From Spisula solida (lineage: Eukaryota; Mollusca; Bivalvia; Venerida; Mactridae): 64,000 bases of DNA. The notes beneath the pieces were generated by a model. The model was not told where the DNA came from. It did not search any database and worked only from the letters and a program-made list of their open reading frames with translations. Location of the stretch: assembly GCA_947247005.1 (NCBI GenBank), contig OX365956.1, forward strand, positions 16,264,089 through 16,328,088, read 5' to 3'. The translations under genes and the position numbers were made by a program. Below are positions 46,060 through 57,753 of the stretch, piece after piece (position 1 is the stretch's first letter; each line of letters opens with the position of its first letter).

Positions 46060-46705
46060 CTTTGTCTTGCTTCGGTTATATTTGGTCGTCTTTGTGATTC
46101 ATTCTTGTATGTTGGCTCTTGCTCCGGTTATATTTGGTCGTCTTTGTGATTCGTTCTTGACTGATAGCTCTTGCTCCAGTTATATTTGGTAGTCTTTGTG
46201 ATTCGTTCTTGTATGTTGGCTGTTGCTTCGGTTATATTTGGTCGTCTTTGTGATTCATTCTTGTCTTCTGGCTCTTGCTTCGGTTATATTTGGTCGTCTT
46301 TGTGATTCGTTCTTGACTGATAGCTCTTGCTCCAGTTATATTTGGTAGTCTTTGTGATTCGTTCTTGTATGTTGGCTGTTGCTCCGGTTATATTTGGTCG
46401 TCTTTGTGATTCATTCTTGTCTTCTGGCTCCGGTTATATTTGGTCGTCTTTGTGATTCGTTCTTGACTGTTAGCTCTTGCTACGGTTATATTAGGTAGCC
46501 TTTGTGATTCATTCTTGTCTTCTGGCTCTTGCTTCGGTTATATTAGGTAGCCTTTGTGATTCATTCTTGTATTCTGGCTCTTGCAGCTTCCGTTATGTTA
46601 GGTAGCCTTTGTGATGCATTCCTGTCTTCTGGCTCTTGCTCCGGTTATATTTTGTAGTCTTTGTGATTCATTCTTGTCTTCTGGTTCTTGCTCCGATTAT
46701 ATTTA
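46060..46705. repeat. 52-bp minisatellite (CGGTTATATTTGGTCGTCTTTGTGATTC)
   Basis: About 12-13 units with alternating variants (GGTCGTC / GGTAGTC / GGTAGCC; TGTATGTTGGCT / TGACTGATAGCT / TGTCTTCTGGCT). Variant order suggests duplication of multi-unit blocks. No gene. Confidence 0.9.
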
Positions 46706-48109
46706 ACTGGCTAAAAGACAGGATGAGTGAGTAGGGTGTCGAATTTTTGAAGCTGTTTAATTTCATTGTTTTCTAGTTCATTTTGGTGTCTGTCCTTTAC
46801 GTGCTTTTTGTATTGGGTACTAGTATTTCGTGCATTGGTGTTTCTGTTCAGTGATACTTGCCCTGTCAGATTTTTATTATCTTTTTCATGGTTATATCAG
46901 CCGCTATGCAACACAGCGTATAAGCGCACGAGAATAAGACAAAATAAATCAGTCAAAACAGATTAATAGAGATGATTATCACTGCTAACAATCGGGTCGC
47001 CTTTTCGGTAACATGTCAGTAACTGTCAGAGACAGTATTCTTCTTTGAGAAACCCATTTTTCTGCAAACCATCAAATATATGGATAGTTCCGTCACCAAA
47101 TTGATAAATAATATTCCCAAAATACACAGGCTTGGTGTTCAAGTTTCAGTATAGCAGTCAGACGAAAATACCGCGTCTGTTTATGGGCACCAAGCTTTCT
47201 CTCATATATGTCTATAATATCGCACCTAGGTACCCACTGGTGTACCGAACGGTTCCATCTGTATAACGATATATTGTTCCCTTGTGTACTTTGATATGTA
47301 ATTTTATAGTATAATAGCATACTGCCTTTTCATTGGTTGATTCTGGATTCTTCTAGACCAATCATAATTCTCGTTATTTAAAGTTACATTAAATGTTGTA
47401 TTATATTCCATTACAAGGTTAGCTTTTAAAAAAGCTAGAAGTGGCTCGGTTTGTACATTTTAACAGCGAAGTTGTGGACATGGAGTTACCCTTCTACAAG
47501 AACCAGCAACTTATCTACCTGGGGAAATAGACACTACTCTGTATTGGTGGAATTGTATGACCTGCCACGGTTGGATATCAAACCCGATAGCCGGATTGCA
47601 TAACATGTGCACACATCACAACTGCAGCTACCCCAATTAACACATGTGTATGTACATGATTGTAGAAAGACAAAAATCAAGGTTGACGGGATGTGTTGGT
47701 GTTTGTCCGTCCGGCACGTTACAATAGTACTCACGCATTATTTGACATGTTTATTCATTAATTGTGTTCTAAAAAGTTCTAAAACATTAGTTGTAAGTAG
47801 AGTGACTCACCTGAGTTCAAGTGCAACTCTCACCATGACTCCCGATTAGAATCACAGATATTGTACTGCAAAGGGATGTAACTACCACGATGTGTTTGCA
47901 CTTTCCGTTTCAAATACATATTTTTGAGAAACTCTCTGAACCACAACAACAAATATGGCCGCACCCGTGAAAAATCCTAACCGATGGAGCGTACTAAACC
48001 GCTGACGACTTTAGCTGACGATATGTAAATAGAGGAAAGTGCTGACCATATAGACAAAGAGGGAAATTGCTGACCATATATGATAAGAAGGAAACTAAGA
48101 TATATAGTA

Positions 48110-48962
48110 CACTTAGAGGCACTTATAACTGTGCACTTACTCAAATCTCACTATCTCAGTATTTAGTGGGTATATTTTGTAGAAATTTGCAGTAAGCGTA
48201 GTTAAAAGATGTGTGATAATGTTTTAGTACATTTCATTTCATAACACACAAGATTTAGGAAAAGCTAGCACATTATTAAGCGTTGCGTTAAATTGTGAAT
48301 TCACGAAATCTGCTCCGGTTTAAAACGCACAGTTTTCCAACAGTTAACAACGTGTCCTTGTGTGCGTTTAAGTTATGCAATGTTGTCGCATTGACGTCAT
48401 ATTTGAAGGGCAATCTCCGTGACAGTTGGTCCAAGCATAACATGCCGCAAGTATCCAGATACGTTGAAATTCGACCAGTCATTGCAGAGAAATGACGTTG
48501 GCAAATTTTAACAATGAAAGGATAGACAGTCAGGTAGAATATGGCTCAAATATCTATAGGGGCGTTAATGATTGCATAACACATAATTTAATTTTTGGAA
48601 CGCCAAAATTAATTATATTCCAACAGTAACATTGAGACGCCTGTGTTGATAAATCCAGACGTCACGGCGTCATTCTAGACACATATTTTATTTTGTGTTT
48701 TATTGGGTAAACGGGTAATGCATTTAATGAAAATTACCATGTGTAATTTTATTTCCCGCTGTTTCACGATTTTCTCGTGCAATTCGTTGAATTGTTATTT
48801 TCACCGTCCAATGGGCAATATTCATTGAACCGTAATATTTAAATATTAGATTACGTTGTGTGTCGACTAACAACCAATTACACAAAATTTCGTTAAAAAA
48901 TATCAACAAACAAAAAAGTTATTAGGAATTGAAAAGTGCACAGTTATAAGTGCCTCTTAGTG
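48110..48962. mobile_element. CACTA-type non-autonomous DNA transposon (853 bp)
   Basis: 29-bp terminal inverted repeats with one mismatch: left CACTTAGAGGCACTTATAAC..., right (reverse complement) CACTAAGAGGCACTTATAAC..., both continuing TGTGCACTT. Ends beginning CACT(A/T) and a flanking TA on each side fit CACTA/EnSpm mobilisation. The interior has only frames of about 60 codons, so it depends on a transposase elsewhere. No second copy was seen in the window. Confidence 0.75.
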
Positions 48963-49753
48963 TATAGAAATGCATTATAGTACAGTATGGTATGGTATGA
49001 GATCGTTTTGTTTGAGTGAGTCATGAAATATGCATTTGTAAGAAATAATTATTGTTTTACTTCAGAATAATTATGAGATGTTTAGGTTTTAGTTTTGAAA
49101 AAAATGTCGTATTTTTTACTTTTTACTATCTAATGCATTGCAATTATATTTAAATTTTTGGTAAATAAAGGTATTAGTATTGTGAAAATAAATATGTTAT
49201 TAGATGTCTTATTCATGTGTTTTATAGTTGGCAAATTGTTAAAAAACGTATAGAAATACTACAGTAGATCTAATTGTAATTAAATGAAATGTAATTTATT
49301 ATAATTACTACTTTGATTGCACGAAACACTACAAGCGATTTTTATTATTTAAAAAAAGAATTAGCATACAGACGGAGTGTCGAAAAATAGCTGACCAGTA
49401 AAATATGAACAAAAATGCTTATATATATACATGGCAGAAACTTTATCTATAGTCGGCAAATCGTTTTGAAATATGTTGATCATATACAGTAAGTATGTCC
49501 AAAGAATACTCGAGAATGATCTGTGGTATGTCATATAATTACATACATTTGTAATAATTACTATGAATTGACTCATTATTTTTGAAAATGTTATGTTGGA
49601 GTGTGAATGTTCTAAAAAATATCGTATATTTTCAATTGTAATTGATTAATAAAGCAAAGAAATTATTATAAGAATAATTAAACTTCAATGAAATATATTG
49701 TGTTTGATTTGTTTATTAGGTATAAAATAAAGTTGTGTTCTGTTCAAGTATTT

Positions 49754-51303
49754 ATTTACTGACCTAAATGATCTTAATGATATTTTTGAAAATGATGAAA
49801 ACATAAATGGTATTAATATTCCAAATGGTCAACACATTGACCAGATGTACAACCTTTTGAAAATTTTCATTCTATTATACGCTGACGACACAGTTATCCT
49901 AGCTGAGTCGTCGGAAGAGTTACAAAATGCATTAAATATATATCAAAAGTACTGCAACGACTGGAAATTAACAGTAAATGCATCTAAATCCAAGGTACTG
50001 GTATTTTCAAAAGGAAGACAGCCGTTGTTAAATTTTACCCTCAACAATCAAAAGTTAGAAGTAGTAAAAGAGTATAAATATTTAGGTATATATTTTAGCA
50101 AAAATGGATCCTTTAATACGTGCAAAAATCATATAGCAACCCAAGCAACCCGCGCTATGTATAGCTTATTAAGAAATTCTAACCGCTTACAACTACCAAT
50201 TGACCTACAAATAGATTTGTTCAACAAAACAATCAAACCTATCTTACTATACGGTGCAGAAATATGGGGATTTGGAAAAATTGATGTCTTAGAGCGAGTA
50301 CAACTAAAATACCTTAAATACATTTTAAAAGTCAAACGTTCGACTCCTAGTTACATGGTATATGGTGAAACTGGATGCACACCTCTCAAACTTGAAATAG
50401 ACGAAAAGATTGTATCATTTTGGTCAAGAATCTGTACAATAGAAGAAAATGTTTTACCAAATAAACTGTCATCCCTAGTCTACCGGAATATATTATCATT
50501 AACAAGAAATTTTAATGATGAAATGTTGAAACGTAAATACCCGTGGATGTACAATGTGAAAAATATTCTAATAAACTGTGGTCTCAACAATATATGGACT
50601 GAACATGATTTCCCTAAAAATGATTGGTTAAAACTAACCATCCGACGAAAATTAAAAGACATATTCTTAAATGAATGGTATTCCCTAATAGATAACTCTA
50701 GTAAAAGTACATTTTATAGAATTTTTAAAACCAACTTTGGTATCGAATCGTATTTATCAACCACTCCAAATTCGCTATTATTTTATGCTATACGATTCAG
50801 AACCAGGAACCATCGCCTGCCTATCGAAACTGGAAATTGGTCTAGAACTCCGTTTAATCTTAGGAAAAGTAGAACTTGCCATAACAAAATAGGTGACGAG
50901 TTTCATTATCTACTTGAATGCAATAAATTTAGCAACCAAAGAAAACTATTCATAGATCCGACGTTCTATAATCGACCTAATACATATAAACTTGAACAAC
51001 TTATGAACATAAAAAACAAAACAAATTTTATAAAGCTGTGTAAGTTATTTAAAATTATACTGCTTCAAACCTAATGTAGAACCTACATATAAATGCAAAT
51101 ATATTATTTGTCCGCACTCTTTTGTCTAATTTATTTATGTTGATCGTGTATATAAACTATATGTGTATCGTGGCTCACCTTTATACCACCTTTATGTAGC
51201 CTCGTTCTTTGTTCTTTATATAACATTGACTGTTATCCTCATATTTTCATGTTGTGCATGAATTGAGCGTAATAAACGGTTGTTGTTGTTGTTGTTGTTG
51301 TTG
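49754..51303 (+). mobile_element. LINE A: 5'-truncated non-LTR retrotransposon with (GTT)n tail
   Basis: Begins mid-RT, just before the YADD box, continues through the ORF end at 51074 and a 3' UTR, and ends GAGCGTAATAAACG(GTT)n at about 51265-51303. AAGTATTT occurs just outside both ends (49746-49753 and 51312-51319), but the right one is separated from the tail by a few bases, so a target duplication is only possible. Confidence 0.85.
49755..51074 (+). pseudogene. Reverse transcriptase C-terminal half (LINE A)
   Basis: Open frame of about 439 codons, starting FTDLNDIFENDENINGIN at the truncation point. The ATG at 49845 is internal, not a start. It holds the YADD catalytic box (residues 12-15 from that ATG), the thumb region and a C-terminal domain aligning throughout with LINE B (same DLQIDLF, KPILLYGAEIWG, STPSYMVYGE, RNHRLPIETG landmarks). 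The terminal zinc knuckle is altered: LINE B has C-P-Y-C, here C-H-N-K, so the second cysteine is lost. Lacking endonuclease and most fingers/palm, it cannot act. Confidence 0.85.
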
Positions 51304-51561
51304 TACCAGATAAGTATTTTGATCATTTAACTACTTTGTATATCACTCAACTTTTCAGTTTATAGGATTATTTACAAAGGCATACAATTGAATGTGTCAA
51401 TTAGTTTCACTGTTAGTATACAATATATTATCAAGTGTCAAACTGTTTAACACATCGCAATAAACAATCAATCCATCAACTACCATAAAGGGATTATAGA
51501 CCAGTGATTGAGTATAATTGATCACCTACGCTAATAGGATTATCTAATTATTAAATTTTGA

Positions 51562-54500
51562 GAAATTACTGACCCAACAACAAGAACCCATGTTAAATGC
51601 GGAATCGTTTATATCCCACCTTCAGGGTCGAGATATGCATCTGTAGACCCATATTTAGAAATTCAACATGAGCTTTTGAGATACTGTGCAGACAGTAAAA
51701 ATGTTATATTATTTGGTGATTTTAACTCACGCTGTGGCGATCTCAACGATTTTACGCATATAGATAATGTATTATCTGATACATTTGATCTGCGTGAGTT
51801 GCATGATGAAGATACGCACAATTTAAAATGTTTCGAACAATATAACATAGATATAGTTAGAAAATGTGCTGATAAAAACACCAATACCTACGGGTATCGA
51901 TTGATTGATCTCTGTAAAAACAACAGCATGTTCATACTTAATGGCAGAATAAACCCCGATTATTCGGAACCGACACTCACTTGCAAAAATGCAAGTACCG
52001 TTGACTACTTCATCTCATCAACGGGTATTTTTAAATACATCTCAACATTAAAAGTCAAAACTTTTTGTCACCTATTCTCAGATGTTCATTGTCCTATAGA
52101 ACTTACTCTACGAATCGCCGATAATCATCCAATACAAAATATTGAAAATGAAATACCGGGACCGGAATTAGCGCCAAAAATAAAACTATGGAACGCTGAT
52201 AAGGCTAATATTTTTGTTCAAAATTTTGACAGTAATAAAGCATCAGAAATCGAACGAAAAATTGACGCAATAGGCCAAAATCTAAATGTAGATCAAAACT
52301 CGGTTGACGAGATCACAAATGAAATCCAAAACCTTTTCATTATGAATTCTGTAGAAACTTTCGGCATGAAGCCAATCAAGTCATGTATTAAAAAACAGCC
52401 ATTTAAAAAACCATGGTATAATATCAACTGCCAAAACATGAGAGATAAATATCATAAGATCAGAAAAGCGTATAATAAGTATAAAACTAATGATCTGAAA
52501 GTTTTACTCAAACAAGTTAGTAAAGAATATAAAAGTGTCCTAAAACGAACAAGTACTGAATTCAGTGAAGTGAAAATAAAACAACTCAAATCAATAAAAG
52601 GAACTAATCCGAAAAAATTCTGGCAAACTATAAATCCCACGAATAAATCAGAAGGTAAAACAGCCACATTGAACGATTTTTATGACTATTTTAAATCATT
52701 AAACGAACAAAACGACCCGGTAAATGAAAATGCCGATGAAAACGCACCTGAATACAATAACGAAGAATCTCTAAATGAAGAAATTAATAAATCAATCACA
52801 GAGGAAGAAATCCGAAAAGCTGTTAAACAATTAAAAAACAATAAATCACCCGGGATCGATGATATACTAAATGAACACATCAAATCGACCATAGATATCA
52901 TGATCTCAATATACACAAAACTGTTTAATTTAATCTTTAAATGTGGAAATATTCCAGAAAGCTGGACCATTGGTATAATAAAACCTATTTATAAAAATAA
53001 AGGTGATCCCTCATCACCAGAAAACTATCGACCGATCTCACTGTTAAGTTGTCTCGGTAAACTGTTCACATCCATTTTAAACACTCGATTGAATAACTAT
53101 GCCGATAAATATAACATAATACATGAAACACAAGCAGGTTTCCGTAACAATTTTTCAACTGTTGACAATATTTTTATACTAAAAGGACTGATCGACTTAG
53201 TACAATCTAACCACAAAAAATTATATTGTTGTTTTATTGATTTTAAACAAGCGTTTGATTCTGTATGGAGAATTGGATTGTGGAATAAACTTAGGAAGTC
53301 AAATGTTAATGGGAAATGTTTTAATGTTATATATAATATGTATGCAAATATAAAATCAACAATAAGCACATCCGAAGGTACGTCTGCATATTTTGACTGC
53401 TTAGTAGGAGTCAGACAAGGTGAAAATTTATCACCTTTCCTTTTTAGTATTTTTCTTAATGATCTTGAAGAATATCTCAATGAAAACAATGTAAACGGAA
53501 TTAATACAAACGACGGAGCAACAATATTTTTAAAACTGTTTATCCTATTATACGCGGACGACACAGTCTTATTCAGCGATTCGATATATGACCTACAAAA
53601 TGCCCTTGATCATTTTAAGGACTATTGTAACCGGTGGAAACTCAACATAAATGTACAGAAAACTAAAATAATGATTATATGCAAGGGAAGAATTCCAAAT
53701 GGTATAGAATTCAAAATTGGAGACAATAAAATAGAAATTGTCAATGAATACAAATACCTTGGAATCTATTTCTCTAAATCAGGTTCGTTTTTAAAAACAA
53801 AAAAATATCTAGCTGAGCAAGCAAACAAAGCAATGTTTTCTTTACTTAAAAAGATAAATAATCTTATGTTACCCTATGATCTACAAATAGACTTATTCCA
53901 AAAAATGGTAAAGCCTATTTTACTATATGCATGTGAAATATGGGGTTATGGTAACATAGATTTGTTAGAAAGAATACAATTAAAGTTTTTTAAATATATC
54001 TTTAAGTTAAAACAATCTACTCCGTCATATATGATATATGGAGAACTAAGGATAACACCACTTTCAGTTGACATTAAACACAGAATGATATTATTTTGGG
54101 GTAAAATGATCGAAAATAAATACAATCAGAATGAATCGAAATTGTCCACAAAACTGTATCAAGTTTTATATAGTCTCAGCATTAACAATGATACAAAAAT
54201 ACCCTGGTTGGAAAATATTAAACAAATCATATGCAACTGTGGTATGTCTGGTCTATGGTATAGCCAAAGCATTCATAATTATAAATGGCTAAATAAAGCA
54301 ACCCATCTAAAACTTAAAGATATGTTCATACAAAACTGGAACTCAAATATTACTCGATCAACCGATACAAACTTATACAAACATTTAAAATCATCTTTTG
54401 GGCGTAGTAAATACATCAATAAACTGCCTTCATATTTGACCAAAAGTTTAATTTCGTTTATAACACGAAATCACCACTTACCTATTGAAACAGGCAGATG

Positions 54501-54735
54501 GCAAAATACTCCACTGCGTGATAGAAAATGCCCATATTGTAATGATCTGGGAGACGAATTTCACTTCTTACTTAAATGCAAACAATTTAAACTTATAAGA
54601 ACTAAATATATCAAACATTATTACTATAACAGACCTAATTTTATAAAATTTATAGAGCTTTTAAATGTAGACAATGAAGTAGAATTATCAAATATCGCAT
54701 TACTATGTCAGAAGATAATGAACCATTTCAAATAA
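51562..54735 (+). CDS. LINE B ORF: partial APE endonuclease plus complete reverse transcriptase domain
   Basis: Frame open from 51562; the first ATG-like positions are internal because the element is 5'-truncated. Endonuclease part: GIVYIPPSGSR upstream, then GDFNSR, STVDYFISS and SDVHCPIEL (numbering from 51676: 14-19, 107-115, 135-143). RT domain: NNKSPGIDD (388-396), NYRPISLLS (450-458), QAGFRNN (486-492), FIDFKQAFDSVW (520-531; Asp522), GVRQGENLSPFLFSIFLND (578-596), YADD (626-629). The C-terminal CCHC knuckle is intact (C952, C955, H963, C968). The protein copies its own RNA at a nicked target site. The N-terminal endonuclease (catalytic Asn/Glu region) and ORF1 are missing, so autonomous movement is unlikely though the frame has no stop. 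Clade not assigned. Confidence 0.88.
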   Translation, partial: EITDPTTRTHVKCGIVYIPPSGSRYASVDPYLEIQHELLRYCADSKNVILFGDFNSRCGDLNDFTHIDNVLSDTFDLRELHDEDTHNLKCFEQYNIDIVRKCADKNTNTYGYRLIDLCKNNSMFILNGRINPDYSEPTLTCKNASTVDYFISSTGIFKYISTLKVKTFCHLFSDVHCPIELTLRIADNHPIQNIENEIPGPELAPKIKLWNADKANIFVQNFDSNKASEIERKIDAIGQNLNVDQNSVDEITNEIQNLFIMNSVETFGMKPIKSCIKKQPFKKPWYNINCQNMRDKYHKIRKAYNKYKTNDLKVLLKQVSKEYKSVLKRTSTEFSEVKIKQLKSIKGTNPKKFWQTINPTNKSEGKTATLNDFYDYFKSLNEQNDPVNENADENAPEYNNEESLNEEINKSITEEEIRKAVKQLKNNKSPGIDDILNEHIKSTIDIMISIYTKLFNLIFKCGNIPESWTIGIIKPIYKNKGDPSSPENYRPISLLSCLGKLFTSILNTRLNNYADKYNIIHETQAGFRNNFSTVDNIFILKGLIDLVQSNHKKLYCCFIDFKQAFDSVWRIGLWNKLRKSNVNGKCFNVIYNMYANIKSTISTSEGTSAYFDCLVGVRQGENLSPFLFSIFLNDLEEYLNENNVNGINTNDGATIFLKLFILLYADDTVLFSDSIYDLQNALDHFKDYCNRWKLNINVQKTKIMIICKGRIPNGIEFKIGDNKIEIVNEYKYLGIYFSKSGSFLKTKKYLAEQANKAMFSLLKKINNLMLPYDLQIDLFQKMVKPILLYACEIWGYGNIDLLERIQLKFFKYIFKLKQSTPSYMIYGELRITPLSVDIKHRMILFWGKMIENKYNQNESKLSTKLYQVLYSLSINNDTKIPWLENIKQIICNCGMSGLWYSQSIHNYKWLNKATHLKLKDMFIQNWNSNITRSTDTNLYKHLKSSFGRSKYINKLPSYLTKSLISFITRNHHLPIETGRWQNTPLRDRKCPYCNDLGDEFHFLLKCKQFKLIRTKYIKHYYYNRPNFIKFIELLNVDNEVELSNIALLCQKIMNHFK

Positions 54736-55392
54736 TAGTACATTTTTGTACATAACAATACATGCTCCACTACTTTGTTTTACATGTAATTTTGTTTATC
54801 TTTGTACATATTGACTTGTAAATTATCTCTGTTTTCATTGTGTTTAACTTATATACATGTATTTTGTTTAATTACTGTTTCTCTAACATTGTATGCACAT
54901 GTGTATGTATGTATGTGTGTGTATGTATATATGTATCTATATGTATATATATATATACGATTAATATATTCTAATATCATTTCTATATCGACATCCCAGT
55001 TCTATCCCTTCCACTACTACTTCCTATACTGTAGCCATCTTTTGTTTTGAATGTGATGTATTTCTGCATGATTACTCCCGATACATTCAAGTACCCTAAT
55101 ATTATTAACACTATTCCCTCTCTGTTAATTCATTCCTCTATAAACTCATCTTTCACCCGCTGACGCTGCTTACTCTCTATATACTCTTATGAATCGGATG
55201 ATATAAATGATGTTTCTTTTTTCTACTGTTGCTTGCTACATATATGTATTGAAACCATGTAAATATTATGTAAAGTCGTTTCCATTTTGTCACGTGTCAA
55301 CATTATGTATGAATTGTATAAATTGTTTTGCTGATGCTGCCCGATTCGGGACTCATGCGCGTATATGTAAATAAACTTTGAAACTTTGAAAC
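51562..55392 (+). mobile_element. LINE B: 5'-truncated non-LTR retrotransposon with ACTTTGAA tail
   Basis: Coding part 51562-54735, then a 3' UTR with a TGTATGTATGTG / TATATA microsatellite (54900-54960). It ends at AATAAACTTTGAAACTTTGAAACC (55371-55393), a two-unit tail. It lies about 260 bp downstream of LINE A in the same orientation but is a different family (protein diverged, different UTR and tail). Confidence 0.85.
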
Positions 55393-56168
55393 CATTGAAA
55401 TAAGAAAGTTTTAGTCAGAAATGCTTGCTAGTTATATTTCAATGTAATAAAAATACTATCAAACACGGAATACAGCAATTGGATTATCAGCTATATAAAT
55501 ATGCTTCGAAGAATCATTGAATGGCTGACTAGTTAAAACAAGTCGAATAGTTTCCTGCGGCTGATAACTTAGTTGTATTGTTTATGATGTGTTTTTGCCG
55601 TTTGGATGCAATTCCAATTTATTCCGGTGTAAGATTAAATTTGTGTTTCTGTCAAAATAATTCCAATACGTGTAATATCGGAACATACCGATCAATCTAA
55701 CAACAAACGCCATGATGAGATATAAATCGTATTCAGTTTAAACAAACAAATATCCTCCAATTATTTTGTTGTGTTAAATGTATGTGCCGAACGAATGAAC
55801 AAATTCAAAATAATTAGAATCAAAGCACTGAAAGTACTGATGTGTGGCGTACTGATGCCACTAAATCCAATATCGAATCCAGGTTGTATCATAATTTTAT
55901 GTCACAGTTCTGATAAGCCCACCCTTACTCAAACATTTGTGCTGCTAAAGACACCAAGAGAACCAGCAGTTACCTGCAACTTACTTAAGTAACTATGCTG
56001 AGCATCAATGAAGGGATATTTACAAATACCATTTTTAACGACTTGGAGAATTCGACCAGTGTCAAGATAAGAGACTGTTTATTTTCCGTATGACCACGCA
56101 TGTTAATTAAATGTATATGACACTCTATATTAACGTATGTAAAAGGGGTAAACATGGCGTCGCTCACA

Positions 56169-56576
56169 CATATCGATCGGCCGATTAATGCTTTAAAAAC
56201 AAGTTTTACATTTTATAAAACCTTAAAGTATTAGCTTTTAAAACAAGCTTTAATGAACAAAATCGATCGAATATTAAACTAATTATTGATGATTTTCGAC
56301 CGTTGATTGAATTTTTATTTGGTATAAAACGGGATATTTTAAACTTACTTTTACGCGGAACGGATTTTTACTCGTCGCCGTGGATTTAATAATTAGGGTA
56401 TCGTGTTGAATGTTGTCTTAAATAGAGACATATATCTCTGCTTCATTACAAGCTTTAAATATTCAAAATCGGATAATAGATACGAAAATTATGAGGTCTT
56501 ATATAAAGCAGGGTAGAAATTGACTAGTGCGTTTAACGCTTACCGCGGTAACATTGTTAATCGGCCGATCGATATG
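56169..56576. mobile_element. MITE with perfect 20-bp TIRs (408 bp)
   Basis: CATATCGATCGGCCGATTAA at 56169-56188 and its exact reverse complement at 56557-56576. The TIR is itself rich in nested palindromes (ATCGGCCGAT). No frame inside. Perfect ends suggest recent activity or recent arrival. Confidence 0.75.
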
Positions 56577-56990
56577 TACGTAGAACTATTTCAGTTCCCC
56601 CCACCAGCTATATATAGCATCAATGTTTGTATACAACATAATTAGGTATAATCGTCTGCAATGTGCAGCGGCGGAGTGATTTACATACGTTACAGTATAC
56701 GATTGAAAACCGTGGGAACTATTTTAGATTCCCGCCACCAGTGAGAACATTCTTTGGTAGTAAAAATATAGTCCGTTGCGGAATGGTTTGCTATAAATAT
56801 CCTCTAAAAATAAAAGTCTGATATAATTGTTGGTCTTAATATAAGTAAATGTTGGTAATGTAAACAAATCAGGTCCAATGATACGTGTAACCTGTGTTGC
56901 ATGCTTGTAATATTGTTCAAATCATAGAACTATTTATTTGCCGAGGCCTAATGCGTTAAATTGGTCGTAAGCTGAAAAGTGGTAATATCA

Positions 56991-57014
56991 TTGTGTGGCG
57001 TTTACGCCACACAA
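56991..57014. repeat. Perfect 10-bp hairpin
   Basis: TTGTGTGGCG, loop TTTA, CGCCACACAA. Confidence 0.6.
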
Positions 57015-57376
57015 AAATGTTGATCATGTATCAATACCATGCTTCTGTTAATCTAGCGATGTGTTCTCTACGGGATGTAGTCCATTGTCCACTATATTTA
57101 TTATTGACCGGGATGATAATGCAGCTGCAGACTCCTGCTGTTTAGATTTGTGGTCTCACGTTCACAGTGAAATTTCGGAATAGTTCTGATTTCTTTGGTA
57201 AATAAACTATTGTAATGCGATAAAGACCGATGTTATCCGCACGAAATAACGGAATAGTCTGGTTCACGACATTCTTACAAAATGCTTCTTTTTTGGATAT
57301 ATTTTTTTGAAATCGTGAACCATCCAGAACATGTCACGTGCCCCTCCATGGTCATTTTACTTTTGGCAATCCAATA

Positions 57377-57402
57377 TAACCTGCGGCTCAAGCCGCAGGT
57401 TA
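57377..57402. repeat. Perfect 12-bp hairpin with 2-nt spacer
   Basis: TAACCTGCGGCT (57377-57388), CA, AGCCGCAGGTTA (57391-57402): GC-rich in an AT-rich context. Confidence 0.65.
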
Positions 57403-57753
57403 ATAAGAATACGTATTTTGCACGTGCCATGCATAAGTATGTTAATTTATCCCATTTCCTGCCAAGAAAGTAACTGAATCAAAGATTTCTACTTTAATAA
57501 TAATAGTTTTTATTAAAATATCAATTACTAACGTTTCATTGAATTGTTCAATGCAAATAAGTATAATTTCTTATAACTTTATGTAAATGCAAAACGGCGT
57601 AAAACTCAATAAAATTAATTTAATAAACTGACCATGTATGTATCGAGAAATGGAGTTTAATTAAACCGCAAAACCCTTCTTATTCTATATGGTCAGCAAT
57701 TTCAACATTTCTAACTGACCACGCATATATCGAGAAACTGCTGACCAGTTAAA

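Noticed and set aside
46060..46705. Regularly spaced repeats as a CRISPR-like array
   Set aside because: Units are contiguous without unique spacers and the genome is animal; it is a minisatellite.
49746..51319. AAGTATTT as target-site duplication of LINE A
   Set aside because: The right copy is separated from the (GTT)n tail by several bases and the word is AT-rich; not secure.
55911..55930. Third copy of the CTGATAAGCCCA MITE
   Set aside because: Only the first 14 or so bases match; no interior or opposite end found.
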